A DNA stretch of 53,871 bases from Pseudoflavonifractor phocaeensis (GCF_016901735.1 NZ_JACLZC010000014.1:1-53871), one strand, 5' to 3'. Positions 37,139-46,005 are shown, counted from the first letter of the stretch. Notes: generated from the sequence alone by a model not told the origin. Numbers and translations are program-made.

Positions 37139-37166
37139 AAAAGGCCGCCGGATCACCCGGCGGCCT
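37139..37166 (-). terminator. Intrinsic terminator of rpoN
   Basis: 10-bp perfect stem AGGCCGCCGG/CCGGCGGCCT (37157-37166 with 37142-37151), followed by TTTT, 8 nt after the rpoN stop. Confidence 0.75.
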
Positions 37167-37174
37167 CTGTCTCC

Positions 37175-38527
37175 TCACTCATACCGTTTGCGTCCGGTGG
37201 TGCTGGGAATCCCCAGCTCTTCCCGGTATTTGGCCACCGTGCGCCGGGAGATGGGACAGCCCTCCTCCGCCAAACGCCCACAGAGCTTTTGGTCGGAAAG
37301 GGGTGCGCAGGGGTCCTCCTCCGCGATCAGCCGCCGCAGCAGCGCCTTGGCCTCGTCCGGCGAAGGGCCGTCTCCCTCCCCTAAGCGGCGGGAAAAGAAT
37401 GCGCCCATGGGATACACCCCCTGCCGGCATTGGAGATACTTCTCCCGTATCGCCCGGCTCACCGTGGACTCGTGGACACCCACCCGCTGGGCCACGTCCG
37501 CCAGCGACATGGGGACCAGATGCCCCGGCCCTTTCCGGAAAAACGCCTCTTGCAGCTCCACGATGCACCGGGCGCACTCCAGCAAAGTGCTCCTCCGCTG
37601 CTCGATGCTCCGGATTACCCACTTGGCCTGCCGGATCTTGTCACTCAGATAGTCCTGCACCTCCGCCTCCCGGCACTCCCGGAGCATACGGCTGTAATAG
37701 CCGCTCAGACTCAGGGACGGCAGGCTCTGATCGTCGGTATGTACCTCAAAGTGGTCGTGCTCCCAGACCACCACCACGTCCGGCCGAATGTACGCCGGCG
37801 CTTCCCGACCGGCAAAGCCCGCGCCCGGCCTGGGGTTCAGCGCCCGGATGCGTCCGCAGGCACGGCGCACCTCCCCCAGGTCCGCCCCCAGCTTCTTGGC
37901 AATGAGTCCGTATTGACTGCGGGCCAGCGCTTCCAGGTGCGACTGGGCAATCTGTACCGCCAGCCGGTCCTCCGGGTCGCGGCGCAGCAGCTGGAGACAC
38001 AGACACTCCGAAAGGCTCCTGGCCCCCACGCCCGGGGGTTCCAGCCCTTGCAGCACCGTCAGGGCCGACAGCAGCGCTTCCTCATCGCAGCCCGCCGCCT
38101 GGGCCAGACCGGCCAGCGGCTCGTCCAGCCACCCGCTGCCATTCAGGCTCTCCGCCAGAAACACCACCAGTCGCTTCTGCTCCTCCGGCAGCTCCATCCC
38201 CTCCAGCTGGGCGGACAGATAGCCGTACAAGGTCTCTTCCCAGTTTTCCGACACCCCATATTCCGCCAGCGGGCCGTCCTCGCCGTCCTGCCGGTAATAA
38301 AAGCCGTTCTGCCGGTCGGTGCTCTCCAGCCACTCCAGCTTACGGCTCAGCTCCCGAAACTCCTCCCCGCCGCCGGTCCGTTCCTCCGCCTCCAGCACCG
38401 GGTTCTCCTGTACCGCTTTTTCCACGTATTCCCGCAGCTCCTGAGTTCCCATTTGCAGGATCTCCATGGACTGCATCATCAGCGGAGAAAGGGTCTGCAC
38501 CTGCTTTTGCACCATGCCCAGTTCCAT
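37175..38527 (-). CDS. rpoN: RNA polymerase sigma-54 factor
   Basis: Alternative sigma factor for -24/-12 promoters that need an AAA+ enhancer-binding activator. The 450-residue protein has the activator-interaction region (LMMQSMEILQMGTQELREYV, then ENPVLEAEE), the core-binding domain, a helix-turn-helix (SLADVAQRVGVHESTVSR), and the C-terminal RpoN box RRTVAKYREELG. No activator is encoded in this window. The start at 38527 is preferred over slightly longer frames. It is monocistronic with its own promoter and terminator, and carries a palindrome in its leader. Confidence 0.95.
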   Translation of the reverse strand: MELGMVQKQVQTLSPLMMQSMEILQMGTQELREYVEKAVQENPVLEAEERTGGGEEFRELSRKLEWLESTDRQNGFYYRQDGEDGPLAEYGVSENWEETLYGYLSAQLEGMELPEEQKRLVVFLAESLNGSGWLDEPLAGLAQAAGCDEEALLSALTVLQGLEPPGVGARSLSECLCLQLLRRDPEDRLAVQIAQSHLEALARSQYGLIAKKLGADLGEVRRACGRIRALNPRPGAGFAGREAPAYIRPDVVVVWEHDHFEVHTDDQSLPSLSLSGYYSRMLRECREAEVQDYLSDKIRQAKWVIRSIEQRRSTLLECARCIVELQEAFFRKGPGHLVPMSLADVAQRVGVHESTVSRAIREKYLQCRQGVYPMGAFFSRRLGEGDGPSPDEAKALLRRLIAEEDPCAPLSDQKLCGRLAEEGCPISRRTVAKYREELGIPSTTGRKRYE

Positions 38528-38568
38528 CGTTGCCTCGCTCCCCTTTCTCTCTTTCGCGCCGTACAAAC

Positions 38569-38589
38569 GGAAAAGTGGCCACTTTTTCC
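38569..38589 (-). repeat. Palindrome in the rpoN leader
   Basis: AAAAGTGGCCACTTTT core, a perfect 16-bp palindrome extended by GG/CC with one unpaired base. It lies between the rpoN promoter and start codon, about 40-60 nt before the ATG. It could be an operator or an mRNA hairpin. Confidence 0.5.
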
Positions 38590-38624
38590 AGTTCGCCTCC
38601 CCGTTTCACTGTGCATTTTGCTCA

Positions 38625-38653
38625 ATTATAGCATAGCCCTTCCCGCTTTTCAA
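38625..38653 (-). promoter_or_regulatory. SigA-type promoter of rpoN
   Basis: TTGAAA (38648-38653), 17-bp spacer ending TGC, perfect TATAAT (38625-38630). The leader is about 100 nt. Confidence 0.75.
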
Positions 38654-38698
38654 GCGCTGCCCGGGACCGGACCGGACCTTCCGCCCTCTCGTCCACGC

Positions 38699-38733
38699 AA
38701 AAGGTCCGCCGCACCCGATGGGTACGGCGGACC
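38699..38733 (-). terminator. Intrinsic terminator of the perR-dfx-rbr unit
   Basis: 14-bp stem with one mismatch (38720-38733 with 38703-38716), followed by TTTT. It lies about 30 nt after the rubrerythrin stop. Confidence 0.75.
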
Positions 38734-38760
38734 AGGAACCGGCTCGGCCGGCTCGGACGC

Positions 38761-39294
38761 TTAGTAGTTTTCGGCCTTGAGCTCGAAATAGGCCTGGGGA
38801 TGGGCGCACACCGGGCACACCTTGGGAGCCTCCGTGCCGTACTCCAGATGACCGCAGTTCCGGCAGTACCACACCTTCACCTGAGCGCGCTGGAAAACCT
38901 CGCTGTTGGACAGGTTTTCGGCCAGCTTCACATAGCGCTCCTCGTGGCTCTTCTCGATCTTGCCCACCGCGTCAAAGGCGTCGGCCAGCGCGTAAAAACC
39001 CTCCTCGCGGGCCGTCTCCGCCATTTCGCGGTACATCTCGGTCCACTCCTCGTGCTCACCCTCGGCCGCGGCCAGCAGGTTGGCGGCGGTGTCGCCGATG
39101 CCGCTGAGGGCCTTGAACCACAGCTTGGCGTGCTCCTTCTCGTTGCCGGCAGTCTCCTCGAAAATAGCGGCGATCTGCTCATAGCCGTCCTTGCGGGCGC
39201 GGCTGGCAAAGTAGGTGTACTTATTGCGGGCCATGCTCTCGCCCGCAAAGGCCTTCCACAGATTGGCTTCGGTCTTGCTTCCCTTAAGTTCCAT
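38761..39294 (-). CDS. rbr: Rubrerythrin
   Basis: Non-heme di-iron peroxidase reducing hydrogen peroxide in anaerobes. The 177-residue protein has the ferritin-like di-iron domain (glutamates in AFAGESMARNKY, FEETAGNEKEHAK, EGEHEEW and KSHEERY) and a C-terminal rubredoxin domain with iron ligands C144, C147, C160 and C163. It is the last gene of the PerR unit, 76 nt after desulfoferrodoxin. Confidence 0.95.
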   Translation of the reverse strand: MELKGSKTEANLWKAFAGESMARNKYTYFASRARKDGYEQIAAIFEETAGNEKEHAKLWFKALSGIGDTAANLLAAAEGEHEEWTEMYREMAETAREEGFYALADAFDAVGKIEKSHEERYVKLAENLSNSEVFQRAQVKVWYCRNCGHLEYGTEAPKVCPVCAHPQAYFELKAENY

Positions 39295-39370
39295 GTGTCA
39301 GTTCCTCCTTATAATACTTATAATATGATCGATCGACTTGCTTTTTCTTCCGGCCGGCGGGCGTTAATGC

Positions 39371-39757
39371 TCAGCCCTCGCCCTTCCAGAAGCCGTGCAG
39401 ATTGCAGATTTCATAGGCCTCCACCTTGTCGGACCGGGTGAAGAACTTCATCTCGGGTGCGTCGCCCGGCTTGGGGAACCGGAAGGTAACGGTATCGCCG
39501 GCCACCGCCGCGATGAGGGGGATATAGTGCTCCTCCAGCATGGGATGGGTCACGGAGCCCACCTTCACGGTGACGGAGCTGCCGTCGCCATGGGCGGCCT
39601 TCTCCACCACGGGCACGTGCTTCTCCAGAGCGCCGTCGGTGGTGTTGGGGACCATCTCTTCCATCTTCTGGCCGCAGCACATGACGGGCACGCCCTTATC
39701 CACGACCTTGTAGACGATATTGCCGCAGTGGGCACACTTATAAAGCTTGAATTCCAT
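39371..39757 (-). CDS. dfx: Desulfoferrodoxin (superoxide reductase)
   Basis: Reduces superoxide to hydrogen peroxide without releasing oxygen; the peroxide is then handled by rubrerythrin. The 128-residue two-domain form has an N-terminal desulforedoxin site (C8, C11, C27, C28) and a catalytic neelaredoxin-type site (EKH at 45-47, H71, H77, C118, H121). GGAGG precedes the ATG. It lies between perR and rbr. Confidence 0.95.
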   Translation of the reverse strand: MEFKLYKCAHCGNIVYKVVDKGVPVMCCGQKMEEMVPNTTDGALEKHVPVVEKAAHGDGSSVTVKVGSVTHPMLEEHYIPLIAAVAGDTVTFRFPKPGDAPEMKFFTRSDKVEAYEICNLHGFWKGEG

Positions 39758-39808
39758 TTTGATTTCCTCCCAATTTTTTCTTTCGGCAGGTTCCGGCTGC
39801 CGGCGTTT

Positions 39809-40204
39809 TTATGATGTCTTTTTCATACAGGTTCTGCACTGGCTGCACAGACCATGGAAAATAACCTCGTGGTTCTCCACCAGATGAGGCGAAACTTCCA
39901 GCGCCTGCTGATCCAGTGTCTCGTTGTAGGGCAGAGCCATGTCATAGACCGAGCCGCACTTGTCGCAGCGGAAATGGTGGTGCGGATGAAGATCCGCGTC
40001 GTACCGCTCCACCGGAAATGCCATACGGCGGATTCTGCCCTCATCGGCCAATACGTTCAGGTTGCGATAGACCGTCCCCAGGCTCAGACTGGGATTTTCC
40101 GGCTTGAGCTGCTGGTAGACCATCTCGGCGGTGGGGTGTTCTTTGGTGTGCATGAGCGCCTCATAAATGAGTTCGCGCTGCCGGGAATAGCGTTTTCCGT
40201 TCAT
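39809..40204 (-). CDS. perR: Fur-family peroxide-responsive repressor PerR
   Basis: A 131-residue Fur-family metalloregulator. The N-terminal winged helix has SLGTVYRNLNVLADEGRI. The metal-sensing region HPHHHFRC is followed by a structural zinc site (C80, C83, C120, C123). Its position ahead of superoxide reductase and rubrerythrin argues for PerR over Fur or Zur. It probably represses its own operon through the box at 40233-40247. Confidence 0.9.
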   Translation of the reverse strand: MNGKRYSRQRELIYEALMHTKEHPTAEMVYQQLKPENPSLSLGTVYRNLNVLADEGRIRRMAFPVERYDADLHPHHHFRCDKCGSVYDMALPYNETLDQQALEVSPHLVENHEVIFHGLCSQCRTCMKKTS

Positions 40205-40232
40205 GACATACCTCGCTGTTTCTCTTTCTAAC

Positions 40233-40247
40233 TAGTAATCATTCTCG
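40233..40247 (-). promoter_or_regulatory. PerR-box-like operator
   Basis: Minus-strand AGAATGATTACT core within a 7-1-7 window matches the Bacillus PerR box pattern (TTATAATnATTATAA) at about nine of fourteen positions. It overlaps the predicted transcription start, a position suited to repression. Confidence 0.5.
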
Positions 40248-40255
40248 CTATCAAT

Positions 40256-40284
40256 ACTATAACAGATCCCTCTCCCTTTTGCAA
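40256..40284 (-). promoter_or_regulatory. SigA-type promoter of perR-dfx-rbr
   Basis: TTGCAA (40279-40284), 17-bp spacer ending TGT, TATAGT (40256-40261). Extended -10. Confidence 0.75.
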
Positions 40285-40403
40285 GCCCTTTTTCAAAAAA
40301 TTTTTTCCTGCGCTAACACGCGCCCCGCCGGGCATACTGAGCCAGTACCGCGGCGAGAAATCCCACCTCACCGCGGCGCGTTTACCATGGAGGAGGATGA
40401 AAT

Positions 40404-40727
40404 ATGAAAACAGTTTGCTCTCTCTGGGCCGCGGCGCTGGCCCTGGCGCTGGCGCTGACCGGATGCAGTACCCATACGCAGCCACAGGCCACCCCTACCC
40501 CTTCCCCCGTTTACTCTGCCGCGCCCACAGCCACCCCTGATCTGAACGGCGGCGCGGGCGCCGGCGTGGACGGGGAGGACAACACGGTCCGGGAGGATCT
40601 GGACCAGATGGGCGACGACCTGAAAAACGGCGTGGAGGATGTGGGCGACGGGCTCAAGGATGCCGGCGAGCAGGCGGTACAGGATGCCCGGCAAGCGGCG
40701 GACGACGTGGGACGTGCCCTGCGCTGA
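40404..40727 (+). CDS. Small acidic lipoprotein
   Basis: A 107-residue predicted lipoprotein. The signal peptide with lipobox LTGC puts the acylated cysteine at 21. A proline/threonine-rich linker follows, then an amphipathic, acidic helical region (DQMGDDLKNGVEDVGDGLKDA) with an 11-residue-like periodicity. GGAGG lies upstream of the ATG. It stands alone between convergent and divergent genes. Function unknown; similar small lipoproteins appear in sporulating Firmicutes, but I do not place it in a family. Confidence 0.75.
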   Translation: MKTVCSLWAAALALALALTGCSTHTQPQATPTPSPVYSAAPTATPDLNGGAGAGVDGEDNTVREDLDQMGDDLKNGVEDVGDGLKDAGEQAVQDARQAADDVGRALR

Positions 40728-40730
40728 CAG

Positions 40731-40765
40731 AAAAACGCCCCGCTGTCTCTATGGCAGCGGGGCGT
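40731..40765 (-). terminator. Intrinsic terminator of the arg operon
   Basis: Perfect 11-bp stem ACGCCCCGCTG/CAGCGGGGCGT (40755-40765 with 40735-40745) followed by TTTTT on the minus strand, 20 nt after argF. It begins just past the stop codon of the small lipoprotein gene on the other strand. Confidence 0.85.
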
Positions 40766-40785
40766 CAGATATGGATTTTCTCCGT

Positions 40786-41715
40786 TCAGCAGGGTCTGTC
40801 CTCACCCATCAGCAGGTAGAGCACCGCCTTCTGGGCGTGGAGACGGTTCTCCGCCTCGTCAAAGATCTCGTCGGCATGGGCCTCGAACACCTCCGCGGTG
40901 ATCTCCTCGCCCCGGTGGGCCGGCAGACAGTGCTGCACCATGCAGCCCTTGTTGGTCAGCGCCATCAGCGCGTCGTTCACCTGATACACGCCCTCAAAGG
41001 CCGCCCGGCGCTTCTGAGCCTCGCCCTCCTGGCCCATGGAGGCCCACACGTCGGTAAAGACCACGTCGGCCCCCGCCGCCGCCTCCTTGGGGTCGCGGAC
41101 CAGAGAGAATTTGGAGCCGGTCACCGTTTTGGCAAAGGCCAGCACCTTGGGGTCGGGGTCGTAGCCCTCCGGACAGGCCACCGATACGTCCATGCCCACC
41201 TTCAGGCCGCCCACAATCAGGGAGTTGACCATGTTGTTGCCGTCGCCGATGAAGCACATCTTCAGGCCCTCCAGGCGGCTCTGGCGCTCCCGCACCGTCA
41301 TCAGGTCGGCCAGCACCTGGCAGGGATGGGCAAAGTCGGTCAGACCGTTGATGACAGGAATGGTGGCGTACTTGGCCAGCTTCTCCACCTCTTCCTGAGA
41401 GTAGGTCCGGATCATGATGCCGTCGCAGTAGCGGGACAGCACCCGGGCGGTATCCTCGGTGGGCTCGCCGCGGCCAATCTGGCTCTCCTTTCCGGAGAGG
41501 AACAGGGCATGACCGCCCAGCTGATACATACCGGTCTCAAAGGAAACTCTGGTACGGGTGGAGTTCTTCTCGAAAATCATGGCCAGGGTCTTGCCTTGCA
41601 GATGATTGTGGGTAAGGCCGTGCTTCTGGTTGTACTTCATCTGGTCGGCGGTGTTGAGAATGTGCAGGATGTCCTCCTTGGACAGGTCCAGCAGCTTCAG
41701 CAGGTCCTTTTTCAT
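40786..41715 (-). CDS. argF: Ornithine carbamoyltransferase
   Basis: Converts ornithine and carbamoyl phosphate to citrulline. The 309-residue protein has the carbamoyl-phosphate motif STRTR, HPCQVLADLMT, and the ornithine-binding HCLPAHRG. It is the last gene of the arg block, 21 nt after argD. A catabolic (arginine deiminase pathway) role is unlikely given the neighbours. Confidence 0.95.
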   Translation of the reverse strand: MKKDLLKLLDLSKEDILHILNTADQMKYNQKHGLTHNHLQGKTLAMIFEKNSTRTRVSFETGMYQLGGHALFLSGKESQIGRGEPTEDTARVLSRYCDGIMIRTYSQEEVEKLAKYATIPVINGLTDFAHPCQVLADLMTVRERQSRLEGLKMCFIGDGNNMVNSLIVGGLKVGMDVSVACPEGYDPDPKVLAFAKTVTGSKFSLVRDPKEAAAGADVVFTDVWASMGQEGEAQKRRAAFEGVYQVNDALMALTNKGCMVQHCLPAHRGEEITAEVFEAHADEIFDEAENRLHAQKAVLYLLMGEDRPC

Positions 41716-41736
41716 TTCTTCATACCTCTCTTCCCG

Positions 41737-42915
41737 TTATACCAGGGTCTTTTCCATGATGGCCAGGCCCGCGTCCATCTCCTCCTTGGTGATGGTCAGC
41801 GGCGGCAGCAGCCGCAGCGCCGGTCCGGCGGTCAGCACCAGCAGGCCCGCGTCCATCAGCGACGCCGCCAGCGCCTTGTTGGTGTAGCCGTCCTGTACCG
41901 CCACGCCGATCATGAGACCCATGCCGCGGCTCTTACCGATGCTCTTTTTGTCCATGGCGTCAATCCGCGCCCGGAGATAGGCCCCCTTCTCCTTCACCGC
42001 TTCCAGGGTGGGCTCATCCAGAATGTCCAGCACGGTGAGGGCCGCCGCCGAACAGATGGGATTGCCGCCGAAGGTGGAGGCGTGGGTGCCCGGTCCCAGC
42101 ACATCGCGGCATTTCTCGTTGACCAGGAAACCGCCCATGGGCAGTCCGCCGGCGATGCCCTTGGCAAAGGACGCCGCGTCCGGGGTAATGCCGTATTGCT
42201 GGAAAGCAAAGAGGCTGCCCGTCCGGCCGATGCCGGTCTGCACCTCGTCCACCAGCAGCAGCCAGTCCTTTTCGGCGCACAGCGCGGCCAGCGCCGTCAC
42301 AAACGCTTGCTCCATAGGCAGCACGCCGCCCTCGCCCTGGACCAGCTCCAGCAGCACCGCGCACACGTCGCCCTGATCCTGGGCCTTCACGCTCTCCAGA
42401 TCGTTGGCGTCGGCATAGCGGAACCCCTCCATAAAGGGGAAGAAATACTGGTGGAACACCTCCTGGCCGGTGGCGGTCAGGGTGGTGATGGTACGGCCGT
42501 GGAAGGAATTGTTCAGGGTAATGATGGTGCTGCGCCCCTGGCCGTATTTATCAAAAGAATACTTCCGGGCCAGCTTGATGATGCCCTCGTTGGCCTCCGC
42601 CCCCGAGTTGCCGAAAAAGGCCGCCGCCATACCGGAGCGGACGCACAGAGCGTCGGCCAGCTCGGCGTAGGGCTGGGAATAAAAAAGGTTGGAGATGTGC
42701 CCCAGCTTCATGGCTTGGTCATAGATGGCCTGGGCCCAGCGGGGATTGCCGTACCCCACCGAGCAGACCCCGATGCCGGAGGTAAAGTCGATATACTTGC
42801 GCCCGGACAGGTCCCACAGCGTCGCCCCCTGGCCGTGGTCGATATCTACATCAAACCGGCCGTAGGTCTGGAGGGTATGGGCCTGGTCCAGCGCTTTGAG
42901 TTGTTCATGGTCCAT
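41737..42915 (-). CDS. argD: Acetylornithine aminotransferase
   Basis: PLP enzyme of fold type I transferring an amino group from glutamate to N-acetylglutamate semialdehyde. The 392-residue protein shows FGNSGAEANEGIIKLAR, the LLVDEVQTGIGRTG aspartate motif, and the PLP lysine in SFAKGIAGGLPMG. It lies between argB (18 nt upstream) and argF. Confidence 0.95.
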   Translation of the reverse strand: MDHEQLKALDQAHTLQTYGRFDVDIDHGQGATLWDLSGRKYIDFTSGIGVCSVGYGNPRWAQAIYDQAMKLGHISNLFYSQPYAELADALCVRSGMAAAFFGNSGAEANEGIIKLARKYSFDKYGQGRSTIITLNNSFHGRTITTLTATGQEVFHQYFFPFMEGFRYADANDLESVKAQDQGDVCAVLLELVQGEGGVLPMEQAFVTALAALCAEKDWLLLVDEVQTGIGRTGSLFAFQQYGITPDAASFAKGIAGGLPMGGFLVNEKCRDVLGPGTHASTFGGNPICSAAALTVLDILDEPTLEAVKEKGAYLRARIDAMDKKSIGKSRGMGLMIGVAVQDGYTNKALAASLMDAGLLVLTAGPALRLLPPLTITKEEMDAGLAIMEKTLV

Positions 42916-42933
42916 TGTGATCTCCTCCCTGCG

Positions 42934-43788
42934 TCAAAACAGCATGGTGCCCACGCCCTCGTCGCTCAAAAGCTCGATGAGGATGGAGTGGGGGATACGG
43001 CCGTCCAGAATGACCGCGTTGTGTACGCCGGAGCGCACCGCCTCCACGCAGCATTCCACCTTGGGGATCATGCCCCCCTGGATGACCCCGTCCTTCACCA
43101 GGCCAGGCACGTCGGACAGGCCCACCGTGGGGATGAGGGTGCTGCCGTCCTTGGGGTCCCGCAGGAGGCCCCGCACGTCGGTGAGGAGGAGCAGCTTTTC
43201 CGCTCCCAGCGCCACCGCCAGCTTGGCCGCCGCCGTATCGGCGTTGATGTTATAGGAGTTGGCCCCGTCGGTCCCCTGGGCCACGGTGGACACCACCGGA
43301 ATATAGCCGTTGCTCAGGCTGTCCACCACCACCTCCGGGTCCACCCGGGTGATCTCCCCCACCAGGCCGTACTTCTTGTCCAGCTGTCTGGCCTGGAAGA
43401 GGCCGGCGTCCATGCCGCACAGGCCCACCGCCCGGCCGCCCTGCCGGTTCAGAATGGCCACCAGGTCCTTGTTCACCTTGCCGCACAGCACCTGCTGCAC
43501 GATCTCCATGGTCTCCTGGTCGGTATAGCGCAGACCGTCCACAAAGCGGGACTCCTTGCCGATCTTCTTGAGCATGTCGGTGATCTCCGGACCGCCGCCG
43601 TGGACCACCACCACCCGGATGCCCACCAGATGGAGCAAAATGATGTCGCTGATGACCGCTTGCCGCAGCTCCTGGGAGATCATGGCGTTGCCGCCGTACT
43701 TCACCACGATGGTCTTTCCGTTGTACTTCTGAATATAGGGCAGGGCCTCGGCCAGTACCGTGGCCCGCTCCACATGGGAATATGACAT
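42934..43788 (-). CDS. argB: Acetylglutamate kinase
   Basis: Phosphorylates N-acetylglutamate, usually the arginine-feedback step. The 284-residue amino-acid-kinase-fold protein has VVKYGGNAM, VVHGGGPEI and NINADTAAAKLAVALGAEKL. I chose the ATG at 43788 (MSYSHVERATVLAEALPYI) with GGAGG about 9 nt upstream; the longer frame lies inside argJ. The N-terminal helix of this length resembles arginine-sensitive forms. It follows argJ by 17 nt. Confidence 0.95.
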   Translation of the reverse strand: MSYSHVERATVLAEALPYIQKYNGKTIVVKYGGNAMISQELRQAVISDIILLHLVGIRVVVVHGGGPEITDMLKKIGKESRFVDGLRYTDQETMEIVQQVLCGKVNKDLVAILNRQGGRAVGLCGMDAGLFQARQLDKKYGLVGEITRVDPEVVVDSLSNGYIPVVSTVAQGTDGANSYNINADTAAAKLAVALGAEKLLLLTDVRGLLRDPKDGSTLIPTVGLSDVPGLVKDGVIQGGMIPKVECCVEAVRSGVHNAVILDGRIPHSILIELLSDEGVGTMLF

Positions 43789-43805
43789 ATCCTCTCGCCT
43801 CCGGA

Positions 43806-45029
43806 TCAGGTGCGGTAATCGCCGTTGATCTTCACATAGTCGTAGGTCAGGTCGCAGCCCCAGCAGCTGGCCTCCCACTCGCCTTCGTGGAGACACACGT
43901 CGATGGTCACCTCATCCTGTGTGAGGATGCTCTTGGCGCTCTCCTCGTCAAAGTCCAGGCCCATGCCGTCCTTGCAGACCAGCACCTCGCCCACCGCCGA
44001 GACGAACTTCACGTCCACGTACTCCGGGCGGAAGGGGGCCTTGGAATAGCCCATGGCGCACAGCACCCGGCCCCAGTTGGCGTCGGCGCCGAACATGGCC
44101 GCCTTCACCAGCGGAGAGCCCACCACCGCCTTGGCCAAACGCTCGGCGCTCTCCTCGCTGCGGGCCTGCCACACCCGGCAGGTCACCAGACGGCTGGCGC
44201 CCTCGCCGTCCCCGGCGATACGCCGGGCCAGATGCTCGCACAGCTGCCGCAGCGCCTTGACAAACACGGTGTAGTTGTCATCCTTCCACTCCACCAGCGG
44301 GTTCTCCGCCATGCCGTTGGCCAGCACCACGCACATGTCGTTGGTGGAGGTGTCCCCGTCCACCGTCACCCGGTTGAAGGTGCGGGGCACCACCTCATGG
44401 AGGGCGTCGGACAGCATCTCATGGGTGATGGCGCAGTCGGTGGTGATGAAGCAGAGCATGGTGCCCATGTTGGGGTGGATCATGCCGGAGCCCTTGGCAA
44501 TGGCCCCCAGCGTCACCGTCTTGCCGCCGATGGAACAGGTCAGCGCGATCTCCTTCTTCTCGGTGTCGGTGGTCATAATGGCGTGAGCGGCGGCGTCGGA
44601 ACCGGCGGCATCGTCGGTCAGCGCGGCCACGGCTTCCGGAAGGCCGGCCTCAATGGCGCCGATGTTCAGCGTCTGGCCGATGACGCCGGTGGACGCCACC
44701 ACAAAATCCGACGCCTGACGGCCGGTAACTTTGGCGGCGGCCTGGCACATCTGCTCGGCGTATTCGTGGCTCATGGGGGCGCAGGCGTTGGCGTTGCCGC
44801 TGTTGGCCACCACGCCCCAGGCCGTGCCGTCCTCCAGATGGTCCATGGTCACATAGATGGGGGCCGCCTTTACCCGGTTCATGGTGTAAGTAGCCGCCAC
44901 GCTGCACTCCTGCTCCGACAGGATGAGCGCCAGGTCCTTTTTCGTGGTGTTATGGGTCTTGACCCCGCAGTGAACGCCCGCAGCCTTGAAGCCCTTGGGG
45001 GCGGTGATGCCGCCGCTGATCTGTTTCAT
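43806..45029 (-). CDS. argJ: Glutamate N-acetyltransferase / amino-acid N-acetyltransferase
   Basis: Transfers acetyl from N-acetylornithine to glutamate, closing the acetyl cycle, and may also use acetyl-CoA. The 407-residue proenzyme contains the self-cleavage region MGTMLCFITTD, where the threonine before MLCF becomes the N terminus of the beta chain. It opens with GGITAPKGFKAAG. The ATG at 45029 has AAGGAG 9 nt upstream; a TTG three codons earlier is less likely. With no argA or argE in the block, the cyclic pathway is implied. Confidence 0.94.
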   Translation of the reverse strand: MKQISGGITAPKGFKAAGVHCGVKTHNTTKKDLALILSEQECSVAATYTMNRVKAAPIYVTMDHLEDGTAWGVVANSGNANACAPMSHEYAEQMCQAAAKVTGRQASDFVVASTGVIGQTLNIGAIEAGLPEAVAALTDDAAGSDAAAHAIMTTDTEKKEIALTCSIGGKTVTLGAIAKGSGMIHPNMGTMLCFITTDCAITHEMLSDALHEVVPRTFNRVTVDGDTSTNDMCVVLANGMAENPLVEWKDDNYTVFVKALRQLCEHLARRIAGDGEGASRLVTCRVWQARSEESAERLAKAVVGSPLVKAAMFGADANWGRVLCAMGYSKAPFRPEYVDVKFVSAVGEVLVCKDGMGLDFDEESAKSILTQDEVTIDVCLHEGEWEASCWGCDLTYDYVKINGDYRT

Positions 45030-45066
45030 GGTATGCAACTCCTTGGTTTTGATGCGCTGGTCCCGG

Positions 45067-46005
45067 TTACAGGTTCAGGCCCGTGATCTCGTCCAGGCCC
45101 AGCATCAGATTCATATTTTGTACCGCCGCTCCCGAGGCGCCCTTGCCCAGGTTGTCAAAGAGAGCGGTGACGATGGTCTGGTCCTCATGGCCGCAGACCA
45201 CCAGCTCCAGCCGGTCGGTCCCCGCCAGACGGTTGGCCGACAGCATGGGGTTTTCCCGGCCGTAGGTCACCGAAATGAGCTTTTGTCCGGCATAGTAGGC
45301 CGACAGAATGAGGGCAATCTCCTCCGCCGTGGGCTGGCCCCGGAGATATTTGTTGTAAAACATGATGGTGGTGGCCATACCGCAGTAGTAGTCGTCCACA
45401 ATGGGGCAGAAAATGGGCGGCATATCCAGTCCCGCGTATTTGGTCATCTCAGCCAAGTGCTTGTGGTGCAGGTCGGTGCCGTAGATCCGGGGGGCATACA
45501 GCTCCTTCCCCTTCTCTTCCCCCTCATACTCCGCGATCATCTTCCGTCCGCCGCCGGAATAGCCCGTCAGCGAATAGCAGGTCAGCGGATAGTCGGGGGG
45601 CAGAATGTGCAGCGACACCAGCGGCGCCGCCGCAGCCAGAAAGCCGGTGGCATGGCAGCCGGGATTGGCCACCCGCATGGCCTTGCCGATGACCTCGACC
45701 GGATAGCGGCACAGCTCCGGCAGACCGTACGCCCAGCCGTTCACCGTCCGGTGGGCGGTGGAGGCGTCGATTACCCGGGTGTGGTCGTTTTCAATGAGGC
45801 GCACCGCCTCTCGCGCCGCCTTGTCCGGCAGACACAGAAATACAATGTCCGCCTCGTTCAAAAGTGCCTTTCTGGCCTCCGTATCCTTCCGTTTCTCCTC
45901 GTCGATGGTCAGAAGCTCAATGTCATACCGGCTGCTCAGCCGCTGCCGGATCTGGAGACCGGTCGTCCCCTCCTGACCGTCAATGTAGATCTTCGGTTTG
46001 CTCAT
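45067..46005 (-). CDS. argC: N-acetyl-gamma-glutamyl-phosphate reductase, short type
   Basis: NADPH-dependent reduction of N-acetylglutamyl phosphate to the semialdehyde. The 312-residue protein begins KPKIYIDGQEGTTGLQI, which marks the short type-2 ArgC family rather than the 345-residue form. The catalytic cysteine is in VANPGCHATGF. GGGGTG lies 7 nt before the chosen ATG; an ATG five codons earlier is possible. It is preceded by a 241-bp gap with two palindromic repeats and a likely internal promoter. Confidence 0.94.
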   Translation of the reverse strand: MSKPKIYIDGQEGTTGLQIRQRLSSRYDIELLTIDEEKRKDTEARKALLNEADIVFLCLPDKAAREAVRLIENDHTRVIDASTAHRTVNGWAYGLPELCRYPVEVIGKAMRVANPGCHATGFLAAAAPLVSLHILPPDYPLTCYSLTGYSGGGRKMIAEYEGEEKGKELYAPRIYGTDLHHKHLAEMTKYAGLDMPPIFCPIVDDYYCGMATTIMFYNKYLRGQPTAEEIALILSAYYAGQKLISVTYGRENPMLSANRLAGTDRLELVVCGHEDQTIVTALFDNLGKGASGAAVQNMNLMLGLDEITGLNL

